A stretch of 64,000 nucleotides of DNA from Actinoplanes nipponensis (GTDB lineage: Bacteria; Actinomycetota; Actinomycetes; Mycobacteriales; Micromonosporaceae), in contig NZ_BOMQ01000016.1 in NCBI RefSeq assembly GCF_016862275.1, positions 1-64,000 of the forward strand, written 5' to 3'. The notes beneath the pieces were generated by a model. That model saw nothing but the letters and a program-made list of their open reading frames with translations. It did not search any database and was not told the DNA's origin. The first letter of the stretch is position 1; every line of letters starts with the position of its first letter. This document shows positions 24,393 through 32,925 of this stretch, piece after piece. The translations under genes and the position numbers were made by a program.

Positions 24393-25042
24393 GGCTGCTC
24401 CTTCAGGGTGACCGAGGTGGAGTCCGCGACCCAGCCGAAGATGCCGCCCTGGGCGGCGATCATCTGCAGGCCGACGCGCTGGAATTCGGGGAAGTAGGAG
24501 CCGACGCAGTCGGCCAGCACGAGGCACTCGTAGCCGCGGTCGTTGGCCTCGCGGACCGTCGTGTGCACGCACACCTCGGTCGTCACGCCCGTCACCAGCA
24601 GGCTGCGGATGCCGCCCTTCTCGAGCAGCTCCTGCAGCTCGGTGGCGTAGAAGGCGCCCTTGCCGGGCTTGTCGACGACCGCCTCGCCGGGCCGGGGCCG
24701 GAGTTCGTCGATGATGTCGTGGCCGTACTCGCCGCGGATGAGGATCCGGCCGTTGGGTCCGGGCCGGCCGATCAGGCCGCGGGCGAGTTTGGCCGGCGGG
24801 CAGTCGGACAGGTCCGGCCGGTGGCCCTCCCGGGTGTGGATGACCGGCAGGCCGGCGGCCCGCCAGGTGGCCAGGAACGCGGCCAGCGGGGCGATGGTGC
24901 GGCGCAGCTGCGAGACGTCGTTGCCGAGGCTCTCGCCGAAGCCGCCCGGCTCGAGGAAGTCCCGCTGCATGTCGATGACCAGCAGCGCCGTGCTCTCCGG
25001 GGCGAAGGTGAAGGGTGCCGGCAGCGCTTCGACGGTCGGCAC
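24389..25042 (-). CDS. Cysteine hydrolase, isochorismatase family (paralog 2)
   Basis: A 217-residue isochorismatase-superfamily amidohydrolase. The triad is Asp24 (VIDMQRDF), Lys125 (DKPGKGAF) and Cys158 (TTEVCVHTT). The family includes biuret hydrolase, N-carbamoylsarcosine amidase, ureidoacrylate and triuret hydrolases. It is the second of two tandem paralogs; the other lies 3 bp upstream. The Asp-Cys spacing is 134, five shorter than in the neighbour, so it may act on a different N-carbamoyl or ureide substrate. Its product would feed AtzF. Confidence 0.85.
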   Translation of the reverse strand: MPTVEALPAPFTFAPESTALLVIDMQRDFLEPGGFGESLGNDVSQLRRTIAPLAAFLATWRAAGLPVIHTREGHRPDLSDCPPAKLARGLIGRPGPNGRILIRGEYGHDIIDELRPRPGEAVVDKPGKGAFYATELQELLEKGGIRSLLVTGVTTEVCVHTTVREANDRGYECLVLADCVGSYFPEFQRVGLQMIAAQGGIFGWVADSTSVTLKEQP

Positions 25043-25045
25043 GGC

Positions 25046-25738
25046 TCAGCCCTCCGTCGCGGCGATGAGGTCGTCCGCGGTGGCCACGCAGCCGAAGACG
25101 CCGCCCTGCATGGTGACCATGTGCAGCGCCGCCGCGTGGTTGCCGGGGTCCGTGGCGCCGGTGCAGTCGGAGAGGATCAGGCATTCGTAGCCGCGGTCGT
25201 TGGCCTCCCGCATGGTCGTGTGCACGCAGACGTCGGTGGTGATCCCGGTCAGGATCAGGTGCGAGATGCCCCGGGTCCGCAGCACCAGGTCGAGGTTGGT
25301 GGCGTAGAAGGCGCCCTTGCCGGGCTTGTCGACGACGACCTCACCGGCGACCGGGGCCACCTCGGGCACGATCTGCCAGCCCGGCTCGCCCTTGATCAGG
25401 ATCCGGCCGGCCGGTCCCGGCCCGCCGATCTCCGCGCCGATCTGCGCCGACCGCCAGCGCTTGTTGGCGGGCAGGTCGGACAGGTCGGGGTCGTGGCCCT
25501 CGCGGGTGTGCACGACGAGCATGCCCAGCTCGCGGGCGTGCGCCAGCAGCCGCGCGGTGGCCGGCAGCCCGGCCCGGGTCAGCGCGATGTCGTACCCCAT
25601 CGCCTCGACGTAGCCGCCGGGGCCGCAGAAGTCGGTCTGCCAGTCGATGCAGAGCAGCGCGGTGCGCTCGACCGGCACCGAGCCGTCGTAGGGCCAGAGA
25701 TAGGGGGAGGCCTTGACCGGTCCGATGATCGCCGTCAT
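25046..25738 (-). CDS. biuH: Probable biuret hydrolase (isochorismatase family)
   Basis: A 230-residue cysteine hydrolase. Asp32 (CIDWQTDF), Lys138 (DKPGKGAF) and Cys171 (TTDVCVHTT) form the triad. As I recall, the triad of Rhizobium BiuH is Asp36, Lys142 and Cys175; the spacings here (106, 33 and 139) are the same. Biuret hydrolase makes allophanate and ammonia, and the next gene upstream encodes allophanate hydrolase, which supports the call. The start overlaps the atzF stop (ATGA), so translation is coupled. The substrate is inferred, since related enzymes act on triuret or ureidoacrylate. Confidence 0.78.
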   Translation of the reverse strand: MTAIIGPVKASPYLWPYDGSVPVERTALLCIDWQTDFCGPGGYVEAMGYDIALTRAGLPATARLLAHARELGMLVVHTREGHDPDLSDLPANKRWRSAQIGAEIGGPGPAGRILIKGEPGWQIVPEVAPVAGEVVVDKPGKGAFYATNLDLVLRTRGISHLILTGITTDVCVHTTMREANDRGYECLILSDCTGATDPGNHAAALHMVTMQGGVFGCVATADDLIAATEG

Positions 25739-27345
25739 GTGTCCTGCCTTTCCGATGCGCAACGGTGGGCCCGCCAGCCGCCGCCGGCGGTGATGTCCTG
25801 GGCTGCGCCGACCGCGTAGGCCTCGCAGAGGAAGCCGGTCGCCTCGGTCCCGTCGGCCAGCGCGATCCGGCCGAGCGACAGGGGAGCGGCGATGCCGGCC
25901 AGCAGGCCGCCGACCGCCGCGGCGGGCAGCTGCCAGAGTTCGACGTCGATCGGGCCGCCGGTGTCGTCCCGGACCAGGCCCGGTACGCCGGAAGGCAGGC
26001 GGTAGAGCCGGTAGCAGGGTGCGGTGGTGGCCGCGCCGAGCAGGGTCGCGCCCCGCTCGGTCAGCTCGTGGTTGCGCGGTTCGCCGCTCAGGTGCAGCCC
26101 GACCACGGCGACCGTCATCAGCTCGGGGCCGGCGGCCAGGGCGATCAGCGTCTCCTCGCTGAAGGCGGGCCCGAACAGGGTCAGGCTCGCCGGGCGGCCG
26201 TCGGCGGTGAGGCCGTTCGGGACGGTGATCGCGGCCAGGTCGAGCAGGTTCGCGAACTGGGTGTAGCGGCCCAGCTCGAGGTTCCGGCCGATCGGGTCGG
26301 CGGCGATCTCGTCCCGCGTGTAGGTGGTGCCGATGGTCGGCAGCACCAGCACGTCGACGGTGTCCCAGAGCCGGTCCGTCCAGGCCCGCAACTCCCGCAG
26401 CCGGTGCAGCCCGCGCCAGGCGTCGACCGCGCTGAACTGCCGCCCGGTCTCCAGCACCCGGCGGGTCACCGGGAGCACGGAGTCGGGATGCCCGGCCAGG
26501 AAAGCGTCGAGGTCGGCCAGCCGCTCGGCCACCCACGGCCCGCGGTAGAGCAGGTCGCCCGCTTCCAGCAGGGGAGCGATGTCGATCTCGCGCGGGCGGC
26601 CCGGGAAGCGGCCCAGCCCGGCCGCGAAGGCCTTCTCCTGCCCGGCGTCGCCGAAGAAGTCCAGGGACCGGGCGGTGGCCAGGCGCAGGCCGGCCGGGCC
26701 GGCGGCCGGCCTCGATCCGGTACGCCCCCAGGGGTCCCCGTCCGCGGGTCCCCGGGCGGCCCGCAGCACCGCGGCGGCCCGCTCGACGGTCGGGGCGAAG
26801 ATCGACACGCAGTCCAGCGACCGGCAGGCCGGCACCACGCCGAGCGTGCTGAGCAGACCCCGGGTCGGCTTGAGGCCGACGATGCCGTTGAGCGCCGCGG
26901 GCACCCGGCCGGAGCCGGCGGTGTCGGTGCCGAGCGCGAAGTCGACGAGCCCGGCCGCCACCGCGACGGCCGAGCCGGAGCTCGACCCGCCGGAGATCAG
27001 GCCCCCGCCGAAGACGCTCTCGGGGGTGCCGTACGGCGACCGCGTGCCGGTCAGCCCGGTGGCGAACTGGTCCAGGTTGGTCTTGCCGACCAGCAGGGCC
27101 CCGGCGTCGAGCAGCCGCTGCACGACCGGGGCGGTGGTGGCGGGCCGGTAGGCGAAGTCGGGGCAGGCGGCCGTGGTGGGCAGCCCGGCGACGTCGATGT
27201 TGTCCTTGACCGCGAAGGTCAGGCCGGACAGGGGCAGGCCGGCCGGGACGGCGGCGGCCCGGGCCGCCAGGTCCGCCTCGGCGACGGTGCTGATCCAGAC
27301 ACCGTCGTCGCCGCGGGCCCGGATGCGCCGGAAGACATCCTTCAT
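25735..27345 (-). CDS. atzF: Allophanate hydrolase
   Basis: A 536-residue amidase-signature enzyme. The Ser-cisSer-Lys triad is visible: Lys47 (FAVKDNID), Ser122 (ISGGSSSGS) and Ser146 (GTDTAGSG), with the 24-residue Ser-Ser spacing of the family. A C-terminal domain of about 120 residues ([18 protein letters not shown], then [15 protein letters not shown]) marks it as AtzF/TrzF-like rather than a generic amidase. It splits allophanate to ammonia and CO2, the last step of biuret or urea-carboxylase pathways. It is slightly shorter than the usual 600 residues. The ATG follows a palindrome directly with no ribosome site, so the mRNA may be leaderless. Confidence 0.92.
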   Translation of the reverse strand: MKDVFRRIRARGDDGVWISTVAEADLAARAAAVPAGLPLSGLTFAVKDNIDVAGLPTTAACPDFAYRPATTAPVVQRLLDAGALLVGKTNLDQFATGLTGTRSPYGTPESVFGGGLISGGSSSGSAVAVAAGLVDFALGTDTAGSGRVPAALNGIVGLKPTRGLLSTLGVVPACRSLDCVSIFAPTVERAAAVLRAARGPADGDPWGRTGSRPAAGPAGLRLATARSLDFFGDAGQEKAFAAGLGRFPGRPREIDIAPLLEAGDLLYRGPWVAERLADLDAFLAGHPDSVLPVTRRVLETGRQFSAVDAWRGLHRLRELRAWTDRLWDTVDVLVLPTIGTTYTRDEIAADPIGRNLELGRYTQFANLLDLAAITVPNGLTADGRPASLTLFGPAFSEETLIALAAGPELMTVAVVGLHLSGEPRNHELTERGATLLGAATTAPCYRLYRLPSGVPGLVRDDTGGPIDVELWQLPAAAVGGLLAGIAAPLSLGRIALADGTEATGFLCEAYAVGAAQDITAGGGWRAHRCASERQDT

Positions 27346-27346
27346 T

Positions 27347-27363
27347 CTGTCGATTGTCGACAG
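27347..27363 (-). promoter_or_regulatory. Palindromic GntR-type operator at atzF start
   Basis: CTGTCGA-TTG-TCGACAG is a perfect 7-bp inverted repeat ending one base before the atzF ATG (27345). The core TTGTCGACA resembles operators of FadR/VanR-type GntR proteins, and the gene upstream encodes one. Binding here would block initiation at the operon head. Confidence 0.7.
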
Positions 27364-27404
27364 TTTCGTTTCGGCCGAATCCCTGTCCGGTAACGGGCAG
27401 ATTT

Positions 27405-28064
27405 CTAGCTCAGGTAGGTGCGGGCGCCGTGGGCGCCCAGCGCCGCCATGATCGCCGCCGGGTCGCCCCGGCGCACGGCGGCCAGCAACCGTTCGTGCCG
27501 GTGCACGCCGTCCGAGGGCTCCGCGATCTCGGCCTCCCGGCGCAGGTTGACCGCCATGTAGAGCTGGAGGCGGACGAGCACCGACTCGTACAGGACGCCG
27601 AGCTGGCGGTTGCCCCCGAGGGTGACCACCTCGACGTGGAAGCGGCGGTGCGCGTCGGCGACGGCGAGGCGGTCCCCGGCCCCGGTCGCCTTGCGCATCG
27701 ACTCGAGGGCGCTCTCCAGGCCGGAGAGGTCCGCGCCGGGCCGGATGCCAGCCACCGCGTGCCGCTCCAGGACGTCGCGGACCTCGTACAGCTCGCGGAC
27801 GTCGTCGTCGGACAGGGTGGCGACCCGGACGCCGCGCCGCGGGATGTGCTCCACCAGGCCCCGCTGGGCCAGCAGCCGCAGCGCCTCCCGCAGCGGCGCC
27901 CGGCTGATGCCGAGCCGGCGGGTCAGCTGCTCCTCGACGAGGCGCTCGCCGGGATCGGTGCGGCCGCTGAGGATCTCCCGGCTGAGCCGATCGAGGGCGA
28001 GGTCGACGAGGCTGTGACTCTCCAGCTCCCCGTTGCCCACCCGTCGAGTGTGCCAGTACCGCAC
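27405..28064 (-). CDS. GntR family regulator (FadR/FCD subfamily)
   Basis: A 219-residue regulator. The winged HTH reads [20 protein letters not shown] and [16 protein letters not shown]. The C-terminal helical FCD domain follows ([55 protein letters not shown]) with Asp and His residues that usually bind a metal and a carboxylate effector. It most likely represses the downstream atzF operon until substrate or allophanate is present. Two GTG starts (28064, 28040) are possible; neither has a good ribosome site. Confidence 0.88.
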   Translation of the reverse strand: MRYWHTRRVGNGELESHSLVDLALDRLSREILSGRTDPGERLVEEQLTRRLGISRAPLREALRLLAQRGLVEHIPRRGVRVATLSDDDVRELYEVRDVLERHAVAGIRPGADLSGLESALESMRKATGAGDRLAVADAHRRFHVEVVTLGGNRQLGVLYESVLVRLQLYMAVNLRREAEIAEPSDGVHRHERLLAAVRRGDPAAIMAALGAHGARTYLS

Positions 28065-28092
28065 CGGCCCGGGCGCGCCGCCCGCCGCCGGG

Positions 28093-29052
28093 TCAGGGCA
28101 GCAGGTCGTCCAGCACGGGCGGCTTGGCGAAGATGCCGTCCGCCCGGCCCAGCGTGGCCAGCCGCTCCAGCGAGGCCCGGTTGATGTCGTTGGGCCAGCT
28201 GGGCAGGATCATCGCGGTCCGGACCACGTCGTTGATCTTCGTGTACGTGCCCACGGTCGCCCGGACCTCCTCCGGGTGGCCGGAGGCGTACCGCAGCGAC
28301 TCGTTGATCGCCTCGGTGAAGTGCTTCACCAGCTCCGGGTCCTTCTCGATCATCGCGGTGCCGGTGAAGTACAGGGCCACGGTCAGGTCCGGCGCCGTGT
28401 CGACGAGGTTGGACGCGATGACCTGGCCGCCCTGGGTCAGCACCTCGGAGAGCTGCGGCTCGACCACCCAGGCGGCGTCGAGCTTCTGGTCCTGGAGCGC
28501 GGACGGCATCTCCGGGAACGGCATCGCCTGGAACTGGATGGTCGCCGGGTCGCCCTTGGCCAGCCGCACCGACTGCCGCACGGTGGTGTCGCCCAGGTTC
28601 TTCAGGGTGTTGACGCCGACCCGCTTGCCGGCCAGATCCTTGGCCGACCGGATCGGGCTGCCGTCGGCCACCACGATCGCCGAGAAGTCGCGCCCCGGGC
28701 GCCCGGTGGAGGCGACGCCGTTGGCCACCGCCTTGAGCGGGGCCCCGTCAGTCTTGGCCGCCATCAGCGAGGTCGCGTTGCTGAAGCCGAACTGGTACTT
28801 GCCGGCCAGCACGCCCTTGACGATCGGGGCGCCACCCTGCTCGGGCACCAGCGTCAGATCGATGCCCCGGCTGCTGAAGAAGCCCTTCTGCTTGCCCAGG
28901 TAGATCGGCGCCACGTCGACGATCGGGATCACGCCGACGCTGATCTTGGTGCCGACGCCGGCCTGGTCGTCGTTCCCATCGTCGTCCGAGCTGCAGGCCG
29001 CCGCGGCGAGCAGGGTCGCCGTGAGGGCGACAGCGGCGAGGATCCGGCGCAT
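28093..29052 (-). CDS. ABC transporter substrate-binding lipoprotein
   Basis: A 319-residue lipoprotein of the NMT1/THI5/SsuA-like group. The signal peptide ends in a lipobox (AAAC, Cys near 20) followed by an Asp-rich linker. Recognisable blocks are SVGVIPIVDVAPIYLGKQKG, GVNTLKNLGDTTVRQSV and DAAWVVEPQLSEVL. It binds a small solute outside the membrane and would deliver it to an ABC permease, but no permease or ATPase gene adjoins it. It is 28 bp upstream of the GntR gene on the same strand, so it probably serves the same nitrogen-scavenging cluster. Confidence 0.85.
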   Translation of the reverse strand: MRRILAAVALTATLLAAAACSSDDDGNDDQAGVGTKISVGVIPIVDVAPIYLGKQKGFFSSRGIDLTLVPEQGGAPIVKGVLAGKYQFGFSNATSLMAAKTDGAPLKAVANGVASTGRPGRDFSAIVVADGSPIRSAKDLAGKRVGVNTLKNLGDTTVRQSVRLAKGDPATIQFQAMPFPEMPSALQDQKLDAAWVVEPQLSEVLTQGGQVIASNLVDTAPDLTVALYFTGTAMIEKDPELVKHFTEAINESLRYASGHPEEVRATVGTYTKINDVVRTAMILPSWPNDINRASLERLATLGRADGIFAKPPVLDDLLP

Positions 29053-29177
29053 CTTGACTCTCCTGTGGTGTGCGGACGCGAATGGGCCCGGGAGACCGTA
29101 CCTCGCCCCGCCCCCGCGCGGGTCGGCCGGAACGGTCAAAGGTCAACACCGACCCGGCCGATGGCCGGAACCGGCGG

Positions 29178-29987
29178 TCAGCAGAACCGGGAGAGATGGT
29201 GGGCGAACTGCGCGCGCCAGGACGGCCAGTCGTGCGGCACGTCGGGACCCCACAGGTCGAGCTCGTGCCGCAGCCCCCGCGCGCCGAGCAGCTGCGCCAT
29301 CCGGCGGGTCGAGGCCAGCGCGCCGGTGGTGTCCTCCCACTGGCCCTGACCGCAGACCAGCAGGGCCGAGACCCGCGAGCGCAGCCACTCCAGGTGTTCG
29401 CCGTGCAGGTTGGCCACGTAGTCCACCGGGCTGTTGAAGTAGACGGCGTCGCCCCGCTCGCCCCAGCTGCGCCAGGCGGCCGGCTCGTAGTTGCCGGAGA
29501 AGCACAGGGCCAGCGGGAACAGGTCGGCCCGCTTCAGCGCGAAGTTCAGGGCGTGGAACGCGCCCATCGAGCACCCGGCGGTGGCGATCTCGGCGGCCTC
29601 CCCGGAGTCGGCCCGCACGTGCGGCACCACGGCGTCGACGATCCACGACTCGTACGAGGCGTGCCGGCGGGCCCGCTCCTCCAGCGGCAGGTAGTCGGCC
29701 GACCAGGTGGCCGCGTCGAACGAGTCGGCGCAGTACAGCTTCACCCGACCGGCCTCGATCAGGTCCTCGACCGCGGCGACCATCCCGTGCTCGGCGAACT
29801 CCCAGGCCTGCCCCAGCTCGGTCGGGAAGACCAGGACGGGCCGGCCGTAGTGGCCGTAGACGGCGACCGTGCCGGAGGCGTTGCTCGTCGGGGAGTCGAG
29901 TTTCACGGAGTAGTGGCGCACCGCGTCGATGTTCCCGGCCCGGGGCGTGGCCACACCCCCGGGTGCCCCGCTCGTGTCGGCTGTCAC
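29178..29987 (-). CDS. Alpha/beta hydrolase (esterase-like)
   Basis: A 269-residue alpha/beta hydrolase. The nucleophile elbow is GCSMG (TAGCSMGAFHALNFALKR), an acidic residue lies in GQGQWEDTTG, and the final His is in VPHDWPSW. It resembles the COG4947-type putative esterases. No export signal is visible, so it is probably cytoplasmic. The start is uncertain: GTG 29987 or GTG 29956. It follows the small membrane protein gene by 11 bp on the same strand. Confidence 0.78.
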   Translation of the reverse strand: MTADTSGAPGGVATPRAGNIDAVRHYSVKLDSPTSNASGTVAVYGHYGRPVLVFPTELGQAWEFAEHGMVAAVEDLIEAGRVKLYCADSFDAATWSADYLPLEERARRHASYESWIVDAVVPHVRADSGEAAEIATAGCSMGAFHALNFALKRADLFPLALCFSGNYEPAAWRSWGERGDAVYFNSPVDYVANLHGEHLEWLRSRVSALLVCGQGQWEDTTGALASTRRMAQLLGARGLRHELDLWGPDVPHDWPSWRAQFAHHLSRFC

Positions 29988-29998
29988 GGCCGCGGTGC

Positions 29999-30505
29999 TC
30001 AGCCTAGGGTGATCACCTTCGGCGCGACCGGCGCCTCGGCCGCCCGTACCCGCCGGCTCCGGACGATGATCAGCAGGGCCAGCCCGGCCAGGGCCAGGTT
30101 GCCGACGACCGTCACCGCGAACAGCGCCCACGCCGCGGTGGTGAGCTCGACGACGGGCCAGCCGGCGGCGAGCACGAGCGGCGCGAGGTAGGCCAGCGCG
30201 TCGAGGATGAAGAGCGCGGCGAGCAGGCGTACGGGCAGCCGGTAGCGGGCCGGCTCGGTCTGCAGCCCCAGCCCGCCCAGCACGGCGGCCAGCACGGCCA
30301 GCACGGTGACCGTGGCCTGGACGAACAGCGTCTCGCGGCGGTCGCTCCACCCGCCGGCGAGGGTGTCCATCACGCCCAGCAGCGGCCCGACGGTGAGCCC
30401 GCTGAGCACCCAGGTCGTCCCGCGCAGCAGCACCCCGGCCACCGCGCCGGCGTAGAGCATCGCGGCGGTACCGGGCTCGGAGCCGTCACGTTGACCACTG
30501 TCCAT
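29999..30505 (-). CDS. Four-TM membrane protein of unknown function
   Basis: A 168-residue protein with hydrophobic segments at about 15-45, 62-82, 92-115 and 120-148. The N-terminus is short and hydrophilic and the C-terminus ends in a basic patch RSRRVRAAE. I recognise no family motif. It is likely co-transcribed with the esterase-like gene (11 bp apart), so it might help that enzyme reach membrane substrates; this is only a guess from position. Confidence 0.7.
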   Translation of the reverse strand: MDSGQRDGSEPGTAAMLYAGAVAGVLLRGTTWVLSGLTVGPLLGVMDTLAGGWSDRRETLFVQATVTVLAVLAAVLGGLGLQTEPARYRLPVRLLAALFILDALAYLAPLVLAAGWPVVELTTAAWALFAVTVVGNLALAGLALLIIVRSRRVRAAEAPVAPKVITLG

Positions 30506-30530
30506 GCGGGCAAGCTAACAACCGCTGTCA

Positions 30531-31151
30531 TCATCGGTCGGTCGTGCGGTAGCTGCCCGTCGCCGGGGGCCCCGCCGGTTCGTAGACGTGGATCGCGAGC
30601 CCGGCGGGCGTCGACTCGTGACGCCGCAGCCGCAGGCCGGCCGGCGTGCTGCCGGCCGGGAACATCCGGCGGCCCGCGCCCACCACCACCGGGGCGATGA
30701 CCAGCCGCAGCTCGTCGACCAGGCCCGCGGCCAGCATCGACTGGGCCAGCCGGACGCTGCCGTGGATCTGCAGCTCCCGGCCGGGCCGGCGCTTGAGCTC
30801 GGCCACCGCGGCCGCCACGTCGCCGGCCAGCACGGTGGTGGGCGCCCAACCGCCGGCGCGCAGGGTGCGGGAGGCGACGTACTTGGGCCGGCCGTTGAGC
30901 TGCCGGGCCACCTCGTCGCCCGGGTCGGTCGCCTGCGGCCAGTCCCGGGCGAACGCCTCGTACGTCCGCCGGCCCAGCAGGAAGCCGTCGGCCTCATTGG
31001 TCCAGCCGGTGACCAGCCGCAGGAACGTGTCGTCCACGTACGGCGCGAACCAGCCGCCCCGGGTGAACCCGTCGCTGGTGTCCTCGTCGGGCGCCCCGGG
31101 ACCCTGCGTCACGCCGTCCAGGGACATGAACTGCTGCGAGATGAGCCTCAT
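30531..31151 (-). CDS. DHFR/RibD-C family reductase
   Basis: A 206-residue protein of the dihydrofolate reductase/RibD C-terminal family (QFMSLDGVTQGPG at the start, then GFLLGRRTYEAFARDWP and ELQIHGSVRLAQSMLAAGLV). It would bind NADPH and reduce an unknown pterin-, pyrimidine- or drug-like substrate. It is divergent from an ArsR gene, with 16 bp between starts, and the operator-like palindromes there probably control both. This trio (DHFR-like, ArsR, SRPBCC) is common in actinobacteria. Confidence 0.85.
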   Translation of the reverse strand: MRLISQQFMSLDGVTQGPGAPDEDTSDGFTRGGWFAPYVDDTFLRLVTGWTNEADGFLLGRRTYEAFARDWPQATDPGDEVARQLNGRPKYVASRTLRAGGWAPTTVLAGDVAAAVAELKRRPGRELQIHGSVRLAQSMLAAGLVDELRLVIAPVVVGAGRRMFPAGSTPAGLRLRRHESTPAGLAIHVYEPAGPPATGSYRTTDR

Positions 31152-31176
31152 GGTAATGTACTACCACATGGTTGTA
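31151..31176. promoter_or_regulatory. Overlapping ArsR operators
   Basis: Two inverted repeats overlap: TGGTA-ATGTAC-TACCA (31151-31166) and TACnACCA-nn-TGGTnGTA (31159-31176). Together they cover both start codons of the divergent genes. The ACCAxxTGGT core resembles sites of SRPBCC-linked ArsR regulators. Confidence 0.65.
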
Positions 31177-31506
31177 GATGAGCTGGACGACGTGTTCCAC
31201 GCCCTCGCCGACGGGACGCGGCGCGACATCGTGGTGCGGACCCTGCAGAACGAGTACTCCGTGTCGGCGCTGTCCCGGCTCTACCCGATGACCTTCGCGG
31301 CCGTGCAGAAGCACGTCGCCGTGCTGGAACGGGCCGCGCTGGTCACCAAGCGCCGCAGCGGGCGCGAGCAGCTCGTCACCGGCAACGTCGCCACCGTGCG
31401 CCGGGCCGCGCGGCTGCTCGACCAGCTCGAGCTGATCTGGCGGGCCCGGATGGACCGCTTCGGCGAGATCCTGGCCGAGGACCCGCGCCCGGGAGACCCC
31501 GCATGA
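31168..31506 (+). CDS. ArsR family transcriptional regulator
   Basis: A 112-residue winged-helix repressor (DDVFHALADGTRRDIVVRTL, then YPMTFAAVQKHVAVLERAAL and VTKRRSGREQLV). It lacks the metal-binding cysteines of ArsR/SmtB, as usual in the branch linked to SRPBCC proteins. The downstream SRPBCC gene starts at its stop (4-bp overlap). It probably represses its own operon and the divergent DHFR-like gene. The ATG at 31168 sits inside the operator; upstream ATGs in the frame lack support. Confidence 0.9.
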   Translation: MVVDELDDVFHALADGTRRDIVVRTLQNEYSVSALSRLYPMTFAAVQKHVAVLERAALVTKRRSGREQLVTGNVATVRRAARLLDQLELIWRARMDRFGEILAEDPRPGDPA

Positions 31507-31976
31507 CCGTCACCGGCGTCCACAAGGATCCGCGGGCCCGCACGATGACCCTCACCGCGGAGTTCGCCGCCACCGCCGCGGGCGTCTGGCAGCTCTGGGC
31601 CGACCCGCGCCGGCTCGAACGCTGGTGGGGGCCGCCGACGCACCCCGCCACCGTGGTGGAGCACGACCTGCGGCCCGGCGGCGCCGTCTCCTACTTCGTG
31701 ACCGGCCCGGACGGCGCCCGGTCGCCCGGCTGGTGGCGGGTGCTGGCCGTGTCCCCGCCGTACGGGCTGGAGTTCGAGCTGGGTGATCCGGGCATCCCGC
31801 CCCTGCTGGTGCGCGTGCGCATCGAGGAGCACCCGGGCCGCGCCCGCATGGTCGTGGTGACGACGTTCCCCTCCGCCGACGCGATGGACCAGCTCATCGT
31901 GATGGGTTTCGAGCAGGGGCTGACCGCCGCGGTCGGCCAGATCGACGAGGTGCTGGGCGCCGGGCCCGGCCGCTGA
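31503..31976 (+). CDS. SRPBCC (AHSA1-like) domain protein
   Basis: A 157-residue START/Bet v1-like domain protein of the AHSA1 branch (AEFAATAAGVWQLWADPRRL and ERWWGPPTHPATVVEHDLRP, then FEQGLTAAVGQIDEVL). The fold forms a hydrophobic pocket for a ligand. It is translationally coupled to the ArsR gene, so it may bind or modify the compound that the regulator answers to. The two stops of this and the next, convergent gene lie in a short palindrome CTGACGGTCAG (31973-31983). Confidence 0.88.
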   Translation: MTVTGVHKDPRARTMTLTAEFAATAAGVWQLWADPRRLERWWGPPTHPATVVEHDLRPGGAVSYFVTGPDGARSPGWWRVLAVSPPYGLEFELGDPGIPPLLVRVRIEEHPGRARMVVVTTFPSADAMDQLIVMGFEQGLTAAVGQIDEVLGAGPGR

Positions 31977-31979
31977 CGG

Positions 31980-32651
31980 TCAGGCCTCCGGGCGGCCGCG
32001 GCGGGTGCGCAGCCACGGCCCCAGACCGAGCCCGTCCTCGGTGGCGATGAACGCGCTGCGGGCGTTGATCAGGGCCTCGTCGGTGTGGCCCAGGCAGCCC
32101 CACACGGTGTCGCCCCACGAGTCGGCCAGCTTGACCTCGGCCGGCTCATCGCACGTGCTGCCGTCGGCGTGGCCGACCTGGCAGCCGGCCGGCGCGCCGC
32201 CGCGCCGCCCGATGGCCTCGGCGGCCTCGCGCAGCAGGGAACTGCGGGCCGCCTCGCCGGAGTGCTCCCGGTGGTGCTCCGGGGTGCCGGTGCGCTGGCC
32301 GAAGACCACCACGTTGCCGTCCGGGTCCCGCGTGCGGGCCTCCCCGCCGGGCGCGTGGGCGGGGTAGCCGGCCGGCTCCACGGCGTGCCCGGCGGCCTCG
32401 AAGCGCTCCCGGACCGCGGCCAGGTCGTCGACGTACAGGTAGATGAGCAGCGGCAGCTCGGCCTGGATCAGCGGCGGCTGCACGCAGGCCAGCAGCAGGG
32501 TGTGGCCGGCGCTCTGCAGATACGACCAGAGCCCGCCGTCCTGCTCGCCGCTCTGCCGTTCGTTGTAGCCGAACATCGCGTAAAAGTCCCGCGCCTGGTC
32601 GATGTTCCGCACGTAACAGACCGGGACCGCCGCCGACACCACACCGTTCAT
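31980..32651 (-). CDS. VOC domain protein with Cys/His C-terminal module
   Basis: A 223-residue protein. Residues 1-120 are a glyoxalase/bleomycin-resistance (VOC) domain (VCYVRNIDQARDFYAMFGYN and ARTRDPDGNVVVFGQRTG). The last 100 residues are different: GGAPAGCQVGHADGSTCDEP then WGDTVWGCLGHTDEALINAR, with three Cys and two His that might bind a metal. The ATG at 32651 begins the VOC strand. Function is unknown; resistance or detoxification is common for the first domain. Confidence 0.75.
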   Translation of the reverse strand: MNGVVSAAVPVCYVRNIDQARDFYAMFGYNERQSGEQDGGLWSYLQSAGHTLLLACVQPPLIQAELPLLIYLYVDDLAAVRERFEAAGHAVEPAGYPAHAPGGEARTRDPDGNVVVFGQRTGTPEHHREHSGEAARSSLLREAAEAIGRRGGAPAGCQVGHADGSTCDEPAEVKLADSWGDTVWGCLGHTDEALINARSAFIATEDGLGLGPWLRTRRGRPEA

Positions 32652-32925
32652 ACCGGGCAAGATACCCAGAGCGGGATCGCCCGGCGCGGCGGAGCCCGAC
32701 ACGATCGGCGTCGGCCCCGCGGACCGACCGCGGTTCGTCCCCCGGTGGGGGCTTCGCCCGGGTTACCGGGCATCGATCCGCGACGCCCGGCCGGGTCACG
32801 GTCCCGCTCGGCGAGGCGACCCGGGCCCACCCGGCGGGCACCACTGCCGGGCGGCGCCGTAACGATCCGCTCCGTCCGCCGCCGCGATCCGCGCTCGGTT
32901 CGCGGCGGTTGGGTATAACCGGGCC

